Positions 43,537 to 50,591 of a stretch of DNA of 56,525 bases are shown piece after piece. The stretch's first letter is position 1, and the number at the start of each line of letters is the position of its first letter. The stretch covers positions 1 through 56,525 of the forward strand of contig LQBH01000011.1 of assembly GCA_002030015.1 (NCBI GenBank). Reading direction: 5' to 3'. The DNA is from a delta proteobacterium MLS_D. Its GTDB lineage: Bacteria > Desulfobacterota > Syntrophia > Syntrophales > UBA2210. A model generated the notes under the pieces. It was not told the DNA's origin and made no database searches. It saw nothing but the letters and a program-made list of their open reading frames with translations. The position numbers were made by a program, and so were the translations under genes.

Positions 43537-45205
43537 TGTCCCCCAGTTGCAACTGACCGGCCAGATAATCGTCGACAAGGTATTCCGGCGTCTCGGACGG
43601 CGCACCCACCATCACGTGAATGCCCCTCTCTTCGAACAGATTCTTTGCCATTTGTCCCATGCCGCCGGCAATAATCACCGTGGCGCCGCGCTCGGCAAGC
43701 CATCGGGGAAGCAGGCCCGGCTCATGGGGCGGCGACTCGAGATCTTCCCGGTTGAGTATTTTTTTTGTTTTTGTGTCAACTTCAATGACGGCGAAGCGTT
43801 CGCAATGACCGAAATGCATGGCGAGTCTTCCTTCCGCCAGGGGAATCGCAATTTTCACGATCTCGTCGTTCGTTTCGGCGGCGGGGTTAACCTCGGACGC
43901 TTGCTTGCCGGAGGTCTCCGCAGGCCCTCCGTTTCCGTCCAGCGCCGCGACAGGGGCGATAATTGAGCGCATGATCTCCGCCGTTTGAGAATCGGCGAAT
44001 TGCTGAATGAATACACTCCCGCGGTCCGCCGCCTCGGAAATCTCCGGTTCGATGGGAATCGAACCGAGAAACTGCACGCCCATGTCTTCGGCAATCCGCT
44101 TCCCGCCGCCGGAACCGAGAATCGGCGTTGCCTCGCCGCATTTCGGACAGACAAAACCACTCATATTTTCCACGACGCCGAGAACCGGCACTCCGATCTG
44201 GCGGCAGAAGGTGATGGATTTCCTGACATCAACCGCCGCCACCCGCTGGGGTGTCGTCACGATAATCGCTCCATCCACCTCGCCCATGAGCTGGCAGACC
44301 GAGAGTGGCTCGTCGCCGGTTCCGGGGGGTGAATCAACGATCAGGAAATCCAGGTCCCCCCAGATTACGTCTGAAAGAAACTGCCTGATTACGTTCATTT
44401 TCATGGGCCCCCGCCAGATAACCGCGTCGTCCTGGTTCTGCAGCAGAAAGCCTATCGACATAACGTTGAGATTACCCATTGCGACGGGAAGCAGGCCGCC
44501 GTCCGATCCCTTTATAATTTGACCTTCCAGACCGAGCATGGTCGGAATACTGGGACCGTGAATATCCACGTCGAGAAGCCCCACTTTCTTTCCTGCCAGC
44601 GAGAGAGCAATGGCGACGTTCACGGCGACAGTGCTCTTGCCGACGCCGCCCTTGCCCGAGAGAACCACCAGCTTGTGCCGAATACGACCGAGGCGGGACT
44701 GGAGCTTCTGTCGTTCCTCAAAGTCGCGGTCGCTTTCACCCGGCTTCCGTTGATCGGCGGCTCCGCCTCCTTCGGCGCTGTGGGGCACTTCTTCCTGGTT
44801 TCCCGTATTTTCGGCGGCCGCCGCCCCCCTTGTCTGATAATCATTACAGGCGGTTCTAACCGCCGCCACAACCAGCGTCACGTCATCGTCCGCCTCGGCC
44901 GGAACACTGCCAAGGGCGCCCAGAAGATCCTGCCGCGTCAGTGCGCCGGCATCCTCGATCCGTTTTCCCTCAAGCATCGTCGTTGCCAGGCTTCCCGCAG
45001 CCCGCGCGGCATCGCTGCCGTTCGTTGCAAAGGACAGTGTTTCAATGATTCCATCAGGAGCAGAAATCCAGAATTCCATTGTTTCGCCGCGCGGACCGCT
45101 TATTCGCGCGTGGCCGTCAAATTCTTTAAGTGGCCCGTAATTTCTCGGGTTTTCCGCATGATCACGCGCTTCGGCGGATAATGTTTCACTATCGGTGCGT
45201 TCCAT
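43520..45205 (-). CDS. IscU-like / Mrp ATPase / NifX triple-domain fusion (MrpORP-like)
   Basis: The 561 residues make three domains. Residues ~15-125 resemble a NifU-N/IscU scaffold ('HAENPRNYGPLKEFDGHARI'), but two of three cluster Cys are replaced (Arg39 in 'GPRGETM', Ser64 in 'NGSDAARAAGS'), and Cys120 remains. Residues ~175-420 are an Mrp/NBP35 ATPase with Walker A 'GKGGVGKST' (184-192) and the cluster-bridging CPKC (353-356). Residues ~449-561 form a NifX/dinitrogenase-cofactor domain ending in '...NVCDH'. Mrp ATPases carry Fe-S clusters. Mrp fused to an ORP/NifX domain is known from Desulfovibrio. The ATG follows AGGAGG. Confidence 0.9.
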   Translation of the reverse strand: MERTDSETLSAEARDHAENPRNYGPLKEFDGHARISGPRGETMEFWISAPDGIIETLSFATNGSDAARAAGSLATTMLEGKRIEDAGALTRQDLLGALGSVPAEADDDVTLVVAAVRTACNDYQTRGAAAAENTGNQEEVPHSAEGGGAADQRKPGESDRDFEERQKLQSRLGRIRHKLVVLSGKGGVGKSTVAVNVAIALSLAGKKVGLLDVDIHGPSIPTMLGLEGQIIKGSDGGLLPVAMGNLNVMSIGFLLQNQDDAVIWRGPMKMNVIRQFLSDVIWGDLDFLIVDSPPGTGDEPLSVCQLMGEVDGAIIVTTPQRVAAVDVRKSITFCRQIGVPVLGVVENMSGFVCPKCGEATPILGSGGGKRIAEDMGVQFLGSIPIEPEISEAADRGSVFIQQFADSQTAEIMRSIIAPVAALDGNGGPAETSGKQASEVNPAAETNDEIVKIAIPLAEGRLAMHFGHCERFAVIEVDTKTKKILNREDLESPPHEPGLLPRWLAERGATVIIAGGMGQMAKNLFEERGIHVMVGAPSETPEYLVDDYLAGQLQLGDNVCDH

Positions 45206-45436
45206 GGTGTCTGCAACCTCCTGTAAATGGCCTGTTTCACCGTTACTTGATATTTTTTCAGCCGGGATTTTTCTGAGTCAACAGCCGGTGCTGCGGCTCA
45301 TTTCCCGCGATATTCCCCACCGCTTCAGGCGGCGACGAGAGCATTTCTCTATCACTCTTCCGACCGAATGTCACCCTCTTATCCGTACCGGGCTCCTTAT
45401 CACGTCGATGCGTGTTTTCAACGTTTTTCGGGTAGA

Positions 45437-46399
45437 TTAACCGTCTTTTTTGAATTTTCTCAGATAATAATCGTGACCTTCCCAGCGTGTCTTCACAAGA
45501 TCGCCCTGCGTCACGAGCCGTTCAACAAGACTCCGTGACGCTCCGGACCGCTCAAGGAGTTTTGCAACCGCCTCGTCCCGCATGGGATGGACGGCCGTTA
45601 TACTCAGCAGATCTTTTTCGGCATCGCCGCTGGACGCGAACGCGTCCCCCTCGTATCCGATCAGATATTCCACCCGCCTGACCGCGTCGCTCAGAATTCG
45701 AAAAGCCCCGGTCAACTCGACCTCACCCGGAGCCGCAGACCAGTTTTCAGCCGGAGGACGGAGGGGAACGCTCAGGTAAGCCGTTGACGGCCCGATTCCT
45801 TTCAAAAATTCAGCCGTCTCGTACAGGTCGTCGCTTTCGTCGTTGATGCCCCCGACGAGCATTGTTTCCGTGACCAGTTGTCCCGTAAAGCTTTCGGCGA
45901 AAGCGGTGATGCCCTCGAGAATCCGTTGAATCTCGAGACGTCTGTGGGGCCTGTTGACCCGCCGCCAGGTTGCTTCTCTCACCGAATCGACCTTGACCGA
46001 AACCCAATCGGCCATGCATAGTTCTTTTCGCACGTCATCACGCCACAGCAACGAACTGTTCGTTATCACGCCCACCGGGACATCCAGGGTCTTCAAGAGA
46101 TTTATTTCCTCCCCCAGGTTCACGTCCAGCGTGGGCTCCCCGTCAGGCACGAACGTCATATAATCAACCCGTTCCGACGATTTTTTCGCCTTCGCCACGT
46201 GGGCTGCGACATCACGGGCGATGGCCTCGGGATCGTAAAAAGTCCCGCGATCAATTCTCATTTGCGTGGTCCGCCCGACCTGGCAATAGACGCAGGAATA
46301 GGTGCATACCTTGGAGGGTATATTATTTATGCCCATGCTTTTCCCGAGCCGCCGCGACGGAACGGGGCCGTAAGAATATGCCACGTTTCCCGAACTCAT
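45437..46399 (-). CDS. Radical SAM protein, COG0731 (TYW1-like) type
   Basis: From the ATG at 46399 (320 residues; an ATG eight codons upstream is also possible). The N-terminus 'YGPVPSRRLGKSMGIN' and cluster motif CTYSCVYC (Cx3Cx2C), followed by 'FVPDGEPTLDVNLGEEI', are characteristic of the COG0731 group related to tRNA wyosine synthetase. The C-terminal ~70 residues look like a winged helix ('AVAKLLERSGASRSLVERLV'). The bacterial function is unproven. It is placed between trmO (136 nt) and the Mrp fusion (231 nt). That 231-nt spacer shows no clear promoter or terminator. Confidence 0.85.
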   Translation of the reverse strand: MSSGNVAYSYGPVPSRRLGKSMGINNIPSKVCTYSCVYCQVGRTTQMRIDRGTFYDPEAIARDVAAHVAKAKKSSERVDYMTFVPDGEPTLDVNLGEEINLLKTLDVPVGVITNSSLLWRDDVRKELCMADWVSVKVDSVREATWRRVNRPHRRLEIQRILEGITAFAESFTGQLVTETMLVGGINDESDDLYETAEFLKGIGPSTAYLSVPLRPPAENWSAAPGEVELTGAFRILSDAVRRVEYLIGYEGDAFASSGDAEKDLLSITAVHPMRDEAVAKLLERSGASRSLVERLVTQGDLVKTRWEGHDYYLRKFKKDG

Positions 46400-46535
46400 G
46401 CTTCTTGACCACAGGCGGGACATCTGTAACACCCGGTCCGTCCGCAGGCCTCATATATGTATGTCGGCATAAGCCTCATCCTCCATTTTTTAAAAACAGA
46501 TTTTTTGACTGCCTCCGCCCGAACAGCCGTGATGA

Positions 46536-47039
46536 TCAACGCTTCTTTCCGGAACGATAATTTCTCAGGCCCCGGCTATGCGCCGTATCCTCGTCAATAC
46601 CATCCTGCCAGCCGTTTCTGGTTGTTTGTAAAAAATCAAATTTCGCCGTGTAGGGCTTTATATCGAGCAGGGGCGTACCGTCAAGAATGTCAACACCGTC
46701 GAGATGAAGTACCGTACCCTCCCGGCGCACCAGTTCGACGACGCTGAGCCCGATGGCATTGGGCCGACAGGGCGCCCGCGTTGCGAAAACACCGCGTTCG
46801 GTGTCCTGGAGATACGGTTTGACCAGGAGCTGCACTTCCTCGACACAGTGAAAATGATAAATAAGATAAATGTGCGAGAAACCTTCAAGATCACGAAGCC
46901 CTTCGGCAAACTCGGTAAACACTTCCACCCGTCCGAGGCAGCCTTTGGCGTAAACAGGCTGGATCGGCGTCTCCCCGGCAACGCAATGTTGACTGTAAAT
47001 CACGCCGATAGGTCGATAACCGATCATTGTTTCGTTCAT
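46536..47039 (-). CDS. trmO: tRNA m6t6A37 methyltransferase TrmO (TsaA/YaeB)
   Basis: The 167 residues match the core TrmO beta-barrel without the long C-terminal extension of E. coli TrmO. Motifs are 'FATRAPCRPNAIGLSVVELV', 'DILDGTPLLDIKPYTAKFD' and 'LEGFSHIYLIYHFH'. TrmO N6-methylates t6A at position 37 of tRNAThr(GGU) using SAM. Archaeal-size short forms are common near Mo/W-cofactor genes in anaerobes, where the real substrate may differ. Its ATG overlaps the NifX-like gene stop by 4 nt (ATGA). Confidence 0.9.
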   Translation of the reverse strand: MNETMIGYRPIGVIYSQHCVAGETPIQPVYAKGCLGRVEVFTEFAEGLRDLEGFSHIYLIYHFHCVEEVQLLVKPYLQDTERGVFATRAPCRPNAIGLSVVELVRREGTVLHLDGVDILDGTPLLDIKPYTAKFDFLQTTRNGWQDGIDEDTAHSRGLRNYRSGKKR

Positions 47040-47398
47040 ACCCAGTGTCCTTCGACATCGGCACTGTCAGCCTTCTCAAGTTTTCCCGCCCGGTATTGTT
47101 CGAGAATCTCGGCGACTGTTCCGGCCGGGGCATTATAAACAGCAACACCTGCCGCCGAAAGAACCCGGTAGGCGTTTGGTCCGGAATGACCCGTTATCAG
47201 GGCTTGCGCGCCGGTTTCAGCAACGGTCTGCGCCGATTGAATGCCTGCCCCCTGGGCCGCGTTCAGGTTCTGTCGATTGTCGATCACTTCAAAGGTATCG
47301 TTGTCCAGATCGTAAATGAGAAACTTCGGCGCCCGGCCGAACCGCCGATCCACCGGGGCATCGAGATTGTCGCCTGATGTTGTAAAAACTATTTTCAC
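47036..47398 (-). CDS. NifX/NifB-family Fe-Mo cofactor-binding protein
   Basis: I use the GTG at 47398 with AGGAGG 9 nt upstream (120 residues), since the family begins with 'KIVFTTSGDNLDAPVDRRFG'. The ribonuclease-H-like NifX fold continues with 'RAPKFLIYDLDNDTFEVIDN' and 'ALITGHSGPNAYRVLSAAGV'. It has no Cys, so metal or cluster would bind through other residues. It is a single-domain relative of the orange protein. Upstream lies a DUF5320 gene and an attenuator-like hairpin; downstream is trmO with ATGA overlap. Confidence 0.9.
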   Translation of the reverse strand: MKIVFTTSGDNLDAPVDRRFGRAPKFLIYDLDNDTFEVIDNRQNLNAAQGAGIQSAQTVAETGAQALITGHSGPNAYRVLSAAGVAVYNAPAGTVAEILEQYRAGKLEKADSADVEGHWV

Positions 47399-47435
47399 CT
47401 GTGAGCGCCTCCTTGCGCGTAACATTCCATTTCAT

Positions 47436-47480
47436 TCACAAAAGGCCGTACCGTTTATAATGGCGGCACGGCCTTTCGTG
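47436..47480 (-). terminator. Hairpin between DUF5320 and NifX-like genes
   Basis: The arms AAAGGCCGT (47441-47449) and ACGGCCTTT (47468-47476) extend outward (CAC/GTG) and inward (CCG/CGG). On the minus strand a four-T run follows. This looks like a weak terminator or processing site that would lower expression of the genes behind it. Confidence 0.6.
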
Positions 47481-47498
47481 CTCAGGATTGCGCGGCGT

Positions 47499-47873
47499 TT
47501 ATTCCTGCGCGGTTCCCGCTTCAACTTCCTCGAGACGTTTTTTAATGAATTCCAGTTCCGACTGTAACGCGTCGGCCTGGTTCTTCAACGCCTCCTTTTC
47601 CATGTCAGGATTCGGATTCCCGTAAGGCGCAGCGTATCCGTAATACGGCGGCGCATAACGGCCATAGTCTCCCCAGGCGGGGATACCTCGCCACCCGAAT
47701 CCTCTGCCGAATCCTCGGCCCCAGCCACCGCGGCCTCTTCCAAATCCGAATCCGGCACCACGGCCGTATGCGGGGCCAGTGTATCCCGGGACACCGTATC
47801 CCGCGCAATATCCAGCCGCGCGGCCCGTCATCGGTCCCATTCCCATGGGTCCCGTTCGATCTCCTCCAGGCAT
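47499..47873 (-). CDS. DUF5320 Gly/Tyr-rich small protein
   Basis: The 124 residues have the conserved N-terminal 'MPGGDRTGPMGMGPMTGRAA' followed by a Gly/Arg/Tyr/Phe/Trp-rich, repeat-like middle (~residues 20-88) and a C-terminal coiled coil ('ALQSELEFIKKRLEEVEAG'). This layout is DUF5320, a family regularly found next to NifX/ORP-type genes in anaerobes and archaea. No function is known to me. A single Cys sits near residue 23. It has a strong AGGAGG site and lies 45 nt after the NifX-zinc-ribbon gene. Confidence 0.9.
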   Translation of the reverse strand: MPGGDRTGPMGMGPMTGRAAGYCAGYGVPGYTGPAYGRGAGFGFGRGRGGWGRGFGRGFGWRGIPAWGDYGRYAPPYYGYAAPYGNPNPDMEKEALKNQADALQSELEFIKKRLEEVEAGTAQE

Positions 47874-47918
47874 GATCCTGTCCTCCTTTCCTGTGAGTTG
47901 TTATTATACACACTTATA

Positions 47919-48521
47919 CTATTTTCGCACCATCGCCGTTCCACAGGCCGGGCAGGCCCTTTTGACACAGGGCACGCCCGGTTCATGCGGCTCCTCCCGT
48001 CCACATTGCGGGCACAGGCAGTGGCCGGATGTTCCAACGGCAAACGTCGCTCCCGCGAACCCCGACCAGCGACCCCGTCCGCGTCCCTGAACTCCGCCCG
48101 CCATCGCACGGCCACGCCCCCGACCGTCAACAACCATATCTTCCGGGAACCCCTGGTTCCGTCCTCCGAACCACCGTCGTCCCCGTCCGCAACACCCGGG
48201 CATCGCAAAGGCGTCCTGTTCCAGTGTCCCCTCCTGCCAGGCCGCGATAATTTCGCCGAGATCCCCCGCCACGAAGGGAACAACCCTGATTCCGTAGGCG
48301 GCGATCATTCCATACAGGGTCCTGGATATGGCGCCGCAGATCAGCGTATCGATTCCCAGCCCGGCCAGTCGAAGCGCCTTTTGCGCCGGCGCGTCTTCCG
48401 GGAGCGTCTCCTGATCCTCACCGACGATTCGTCCGGCCTGCACCTCGATGATTCTAATCCGGCCGGCTGTATCGAAGACCGGAGCTATGCGACCGTCCCA
48501 ATGCGCAAAGGCAGCCTTCAT
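47919..48521 (-). CDS. NifX-domain protein with C-terminal zinc ribbon
   Basis: From the ATG at 48521 with AAGGA 8 nt upstream (200 residues). Residues 1-110 are a NifX/dinitrogenase-cofactor fold ('MKAAFAHWDGRIAPVFDTAG', 'LRLAGLGIDTLICGAISRTL'). Residues ~110-165 are Gly/Arg-rich and contain CC. The tail 'CLCPQCGREE...CVKRACPACG' is a CxxC-type zinc ribbon. It is the first gene behind the sigma-54 promoter at 48555-48570. The upstream in-frame extension to 48653 would cross that promoter and is discarded. A cluster-binding protein with a nucleic-acid or protein docking tail is plausible. Confidence 0.87.
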   Translation of the reverse strand: MKAAFAHWDGRIAPVFDTAGRIRIIEVQAGRIVGEDQETLPEDAPAQKALRLAGLGIDTLICGAISRTLYGMIAAYGIRVVPFVAGDLGEIIAAWQEGTLEQDAFAMPGCCGRGRRWFGGRNQGFPEDMVVDGRGRGRAMAGGVQGRGRGRWSGFAGATFAVGTSGHCLCPQCGREEPHEPGVPCVKRACPACGTAMVRK

Positions 48522-48554
48522 GTTTCGAATCCTTTCACGTGGTACCATATATTT

Positions 48555-48570
48555 TGCACAAGTTATGCCA
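48555..48570 (-). promoter_or_regulatory. Sigma-54 promoter of the NifX/DUF5320/Mrp operon
   Basis: On the minus strand the site reads TGGCATAACTTGTGCA, with GG and GC 10 nt apart. It lies 34 nt upstream of the first NifX gene and ~130 nt downstream of the gene for a sigma-54 activator, its likely regulator. An activator site is expected in 48580-48700, but I cannot define one confidently. Confidence 0.78.
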
Positions 48571-48699
48571 AAGCATGACACCCCCTGAGTATATGGCAAC
48601 CCACTGTTACTACAGGCATATCTTTTTTTGATTTCGAGTGGAACGCACCGCATGGATGCATGTACGCTACCCTGCCAGGAAATTATCGGTGCACAATTG

Positions 48700-50094
48700 C
48701 TACTTATTTTGCCTGTCCCGGGAACGGTCGTCCCGTCCGGGTAGAGAAATACCCAGCTTTTTCATACGACGGAAAAGAGTCGTTTTGTGAATGCCCAGTT
48801 CACGAGCCGCCGCCTGGCGATTGAACCCGGTCCGTTCCAGGGCGGCCAGAATCGCCTGGACATCGAGAATGTCGTGGGCGGAACGCACGTGTTGCGCCGA
48901 TGCCGGCGCCCCGTCCTGGTCCTGAGCTGTCAGCTCGGTCGGAAGGTGGGCAATGCCGATATATCCTTCGGAACAGAGAATAAAGGCCCGTTCCACGACG
49001 TTTTCCAGTTCCCGTATATTGCCGGGCCAGTCGTGCGCCATGAGCAGGGACAACGCTTCAGGGCTGACTCCCTGCACGGATTTTCCCTGCAGGTGGTTGA
49101 ACCGGGCGATGAACTGATCCGTCAGCAGCGGAATATCTTCCTTGCGACGGCGAAGAGGCGGCAGTTCAATGCGCATAACGTTTACGCGGTAATAAAGGTC
49201 TTCGCGGAACAGGCCGAGGCGCACCTGCTCGGCCGGATCCTTGTTGGTCGCCACGATAACCCGGGCATCGGCTGTTTCAGAACGTGTAGAGCCCAGCGGT
49301 TCGTACGTGCGCTCCTGCAAAACCCTGAGCAGTCTGACCTGCAGCGCTGGACTGATCTCGCTGATTTCATCGAGAAAAATCGTTCCTCCTCCCGCCATGG
49401 CGAAACGTCCGGGTTTGTCCCTGTTGGCGCCGGTAAAAGCGCCTGACTTGTAACCGAACAGTTCCGATTCCAGGAGCGTATCGGGAAGGGCGCCGCAGTT
49501 AACCGCGACAAAAGGAGCCTTGTTACGGGAACTGAGCGAATGAATCGTGCGGGCAATCAGTTCCTTCCCCGTTCCCGTCTCGCCGAGAACGAGAACGGTA
49601 CTCGGGCTGGCGGCGATGGCCGGCAGCACATCGAAGAGGCGCTGCATCAGGGGACTTCGGCTGGCCAGATCGCCGACGCGGAATTTTTCACCCAGCTCCA
49701 TGCGCAGCGCCTCGACCTCAGAAAGATCGCGAAAGGTTTCCGCGCCTCCTTCAACACGGCCGTCGGCGTCGCGAAGCACGGCGGTCGACACGCTGATCGG
49801 AATACGGTTTCCTTCGGCGTCGATTATGTAACACGATTTCCCGATGACGGGTCTGCCTGTCCTCATCGTTTCCCTGAGAGCGCAATCGTCCCCGCACATG
49901 CTTGAACGAAACACTTCCGAACAACGCCGTCCGATGGCCTCATCGCGGGAAACACCGGTGATTTCTTCGGCGGCCCGGTTGAACGATGTAATATTCCATT
50001 CCCGATCCACCGTAAAAACGCCGTCGGAAATGCTCTCAAGGATGGCTTCCGTCGGCGTGAACAGTTTCGACTTTTTCTTGCTGCGACTTGTCAT
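48700..50094 (-). CDS. PAS-containing sigma-54-dependent activator
   Basis: From the ATG at 50094 (464 residues; a GTG 13 codons upstream is possible). A PAS domain (~15-125) holds a Cys group at 58, 67, 71 and 88 ('RRCSEVFRSSMCGDDCALRE'), which could bind a cluster or sense redox. The AAA+ domain has Walker A 'GETGTGKE', the GAFTGA loop ('GYKSGAFTGANRDKPG') and 'FLDEISEISPALQVRLLRVL'. A Fis-type HTH ('FNRQAAARELGIHKTTLFRR') ends it. With no receiver domain, it is likely controlled directly by ligand or redox state. Position makes it the activator of the operon that follows. Confidence 0.88.
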   Translation of the reverse strand: MTSRSKKKSKLFTPTEAILESISDGVFTVDREWNITSFNRAAEEITGVSRDEAIGRRCSEVFRSSMCGDDCALRETMRTGRPVIGKSCYIIDAEGNRIPISVSTAVLRDADGRVEGGAETFRDLSEVEALRMELGEKFRVGDLASRSPLMQRLFDVLPAIAASPSTVLVLGETGTGKELIARTIHSLSSRNKAPFVAVNCGALPDTLLESELFGYKSGAFTGANRDKPGRFAMAGGGTIFLDEISEISPALQVRLLRVLQERTYEPLGSTRSETADARVIVATNKDPAEQVRLGLFREDLYYRVNVMRIELPPLRRRKEDIPLLTDQFIARFNHLQGKSVQGVSPEALSLLMAHDWPGNIRELENVVERAFILCSEGYIGIAHLPTELTAQDQDGAPASAQHVRSAHDILDVQAILAALERTGFNRQAAARELGIHKTTLFRRMKKLGISLPGRDDRSRDRQNK

Positions 50095-50133
50095 TGCTGA
50101 CTCGACTCCAGTTCCCGCGGCGGTCCGGGACAC

Positions 50134-50591
50134 TTTTTCTTCAATAATTCGAATAAACCACCGCAGTACTTCGTCTTTATCACGTGCGGTCAGAGATGAT
50201 CAAGAACTAGTCGGCGGATGGAGGCGGGCATGAAAGGACGTTTTCATCGTTGGTTCAAAGGCGGCGGAAATAGGTTCAACTCCCCTTGTGTTCCCCGCCC
50301 GGAAAACAAGTCCTTTTTAAATACCCCGGAACGGTAGCGTAGTAGCCTGAAAAAACAGCGTGGGCGGATACTCTCTTTATCCCGGATTGAGCCCTCTGCA
50401 GAACCCCGAAAAACCGGCAATGTCGTCATGAACCCTTACGGGTGCTATAACACCCCTCGGGCATTAAAACCGGCGCACACCGGTATCCAGCGTTATCGAG
50501 TTCTTTCTGGATTCCCCCTCAAGGGGACCATCCCGGATCGCGCTTCGCTTGTCCGGAATGACAGGGAAGGAGGTTAAGCCAAGCTCTCGGA
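50134..50591. other. Non-coding spacer
   Basis: These 458 nt between the flavoenzyme stop and the sigma-54 activator start contain no convincing gene. I see only the dispersed-type repeat at 50484-50565 and no clear promoter. The sequence between 50134 and 50480 shows scattered short palindromes only. Confidence 0.5.
50484..50565. repeat. Dispersed extragenic palindromic-type repeat
   Basis: The segment from GGTATCCAGCGTTATCG to GTCCGGAATGACAGG has the layout of a repeat common in many bacterial genomes: on the minus strand GTCATTCCGGACA..., an internal ATCCGG, and ...GGAATCCAG. Here the centre is expanded (GCGAAGCGC and CCCCTTGAGGGG hairpins). Only one copy occurs in the window. Confidence 0.6.

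Noticed and set aside
45206-45436. Promoter in front of the Mrp fusion (TTGACT followed by an A-rich stretch)
   Set aside because: There is no acceptable -10 at normal spacing and no -24/-12 site. Read-through from upstream is as likely.
48580-48700. Imperfect dyads (ATATGG...GCATAT, GCATGGATGCATG) as activator binding sites for the sigma-54 promoter
   Set aside because: The arms are short or imperfect and only one example is available, so I could not separate them from chance.
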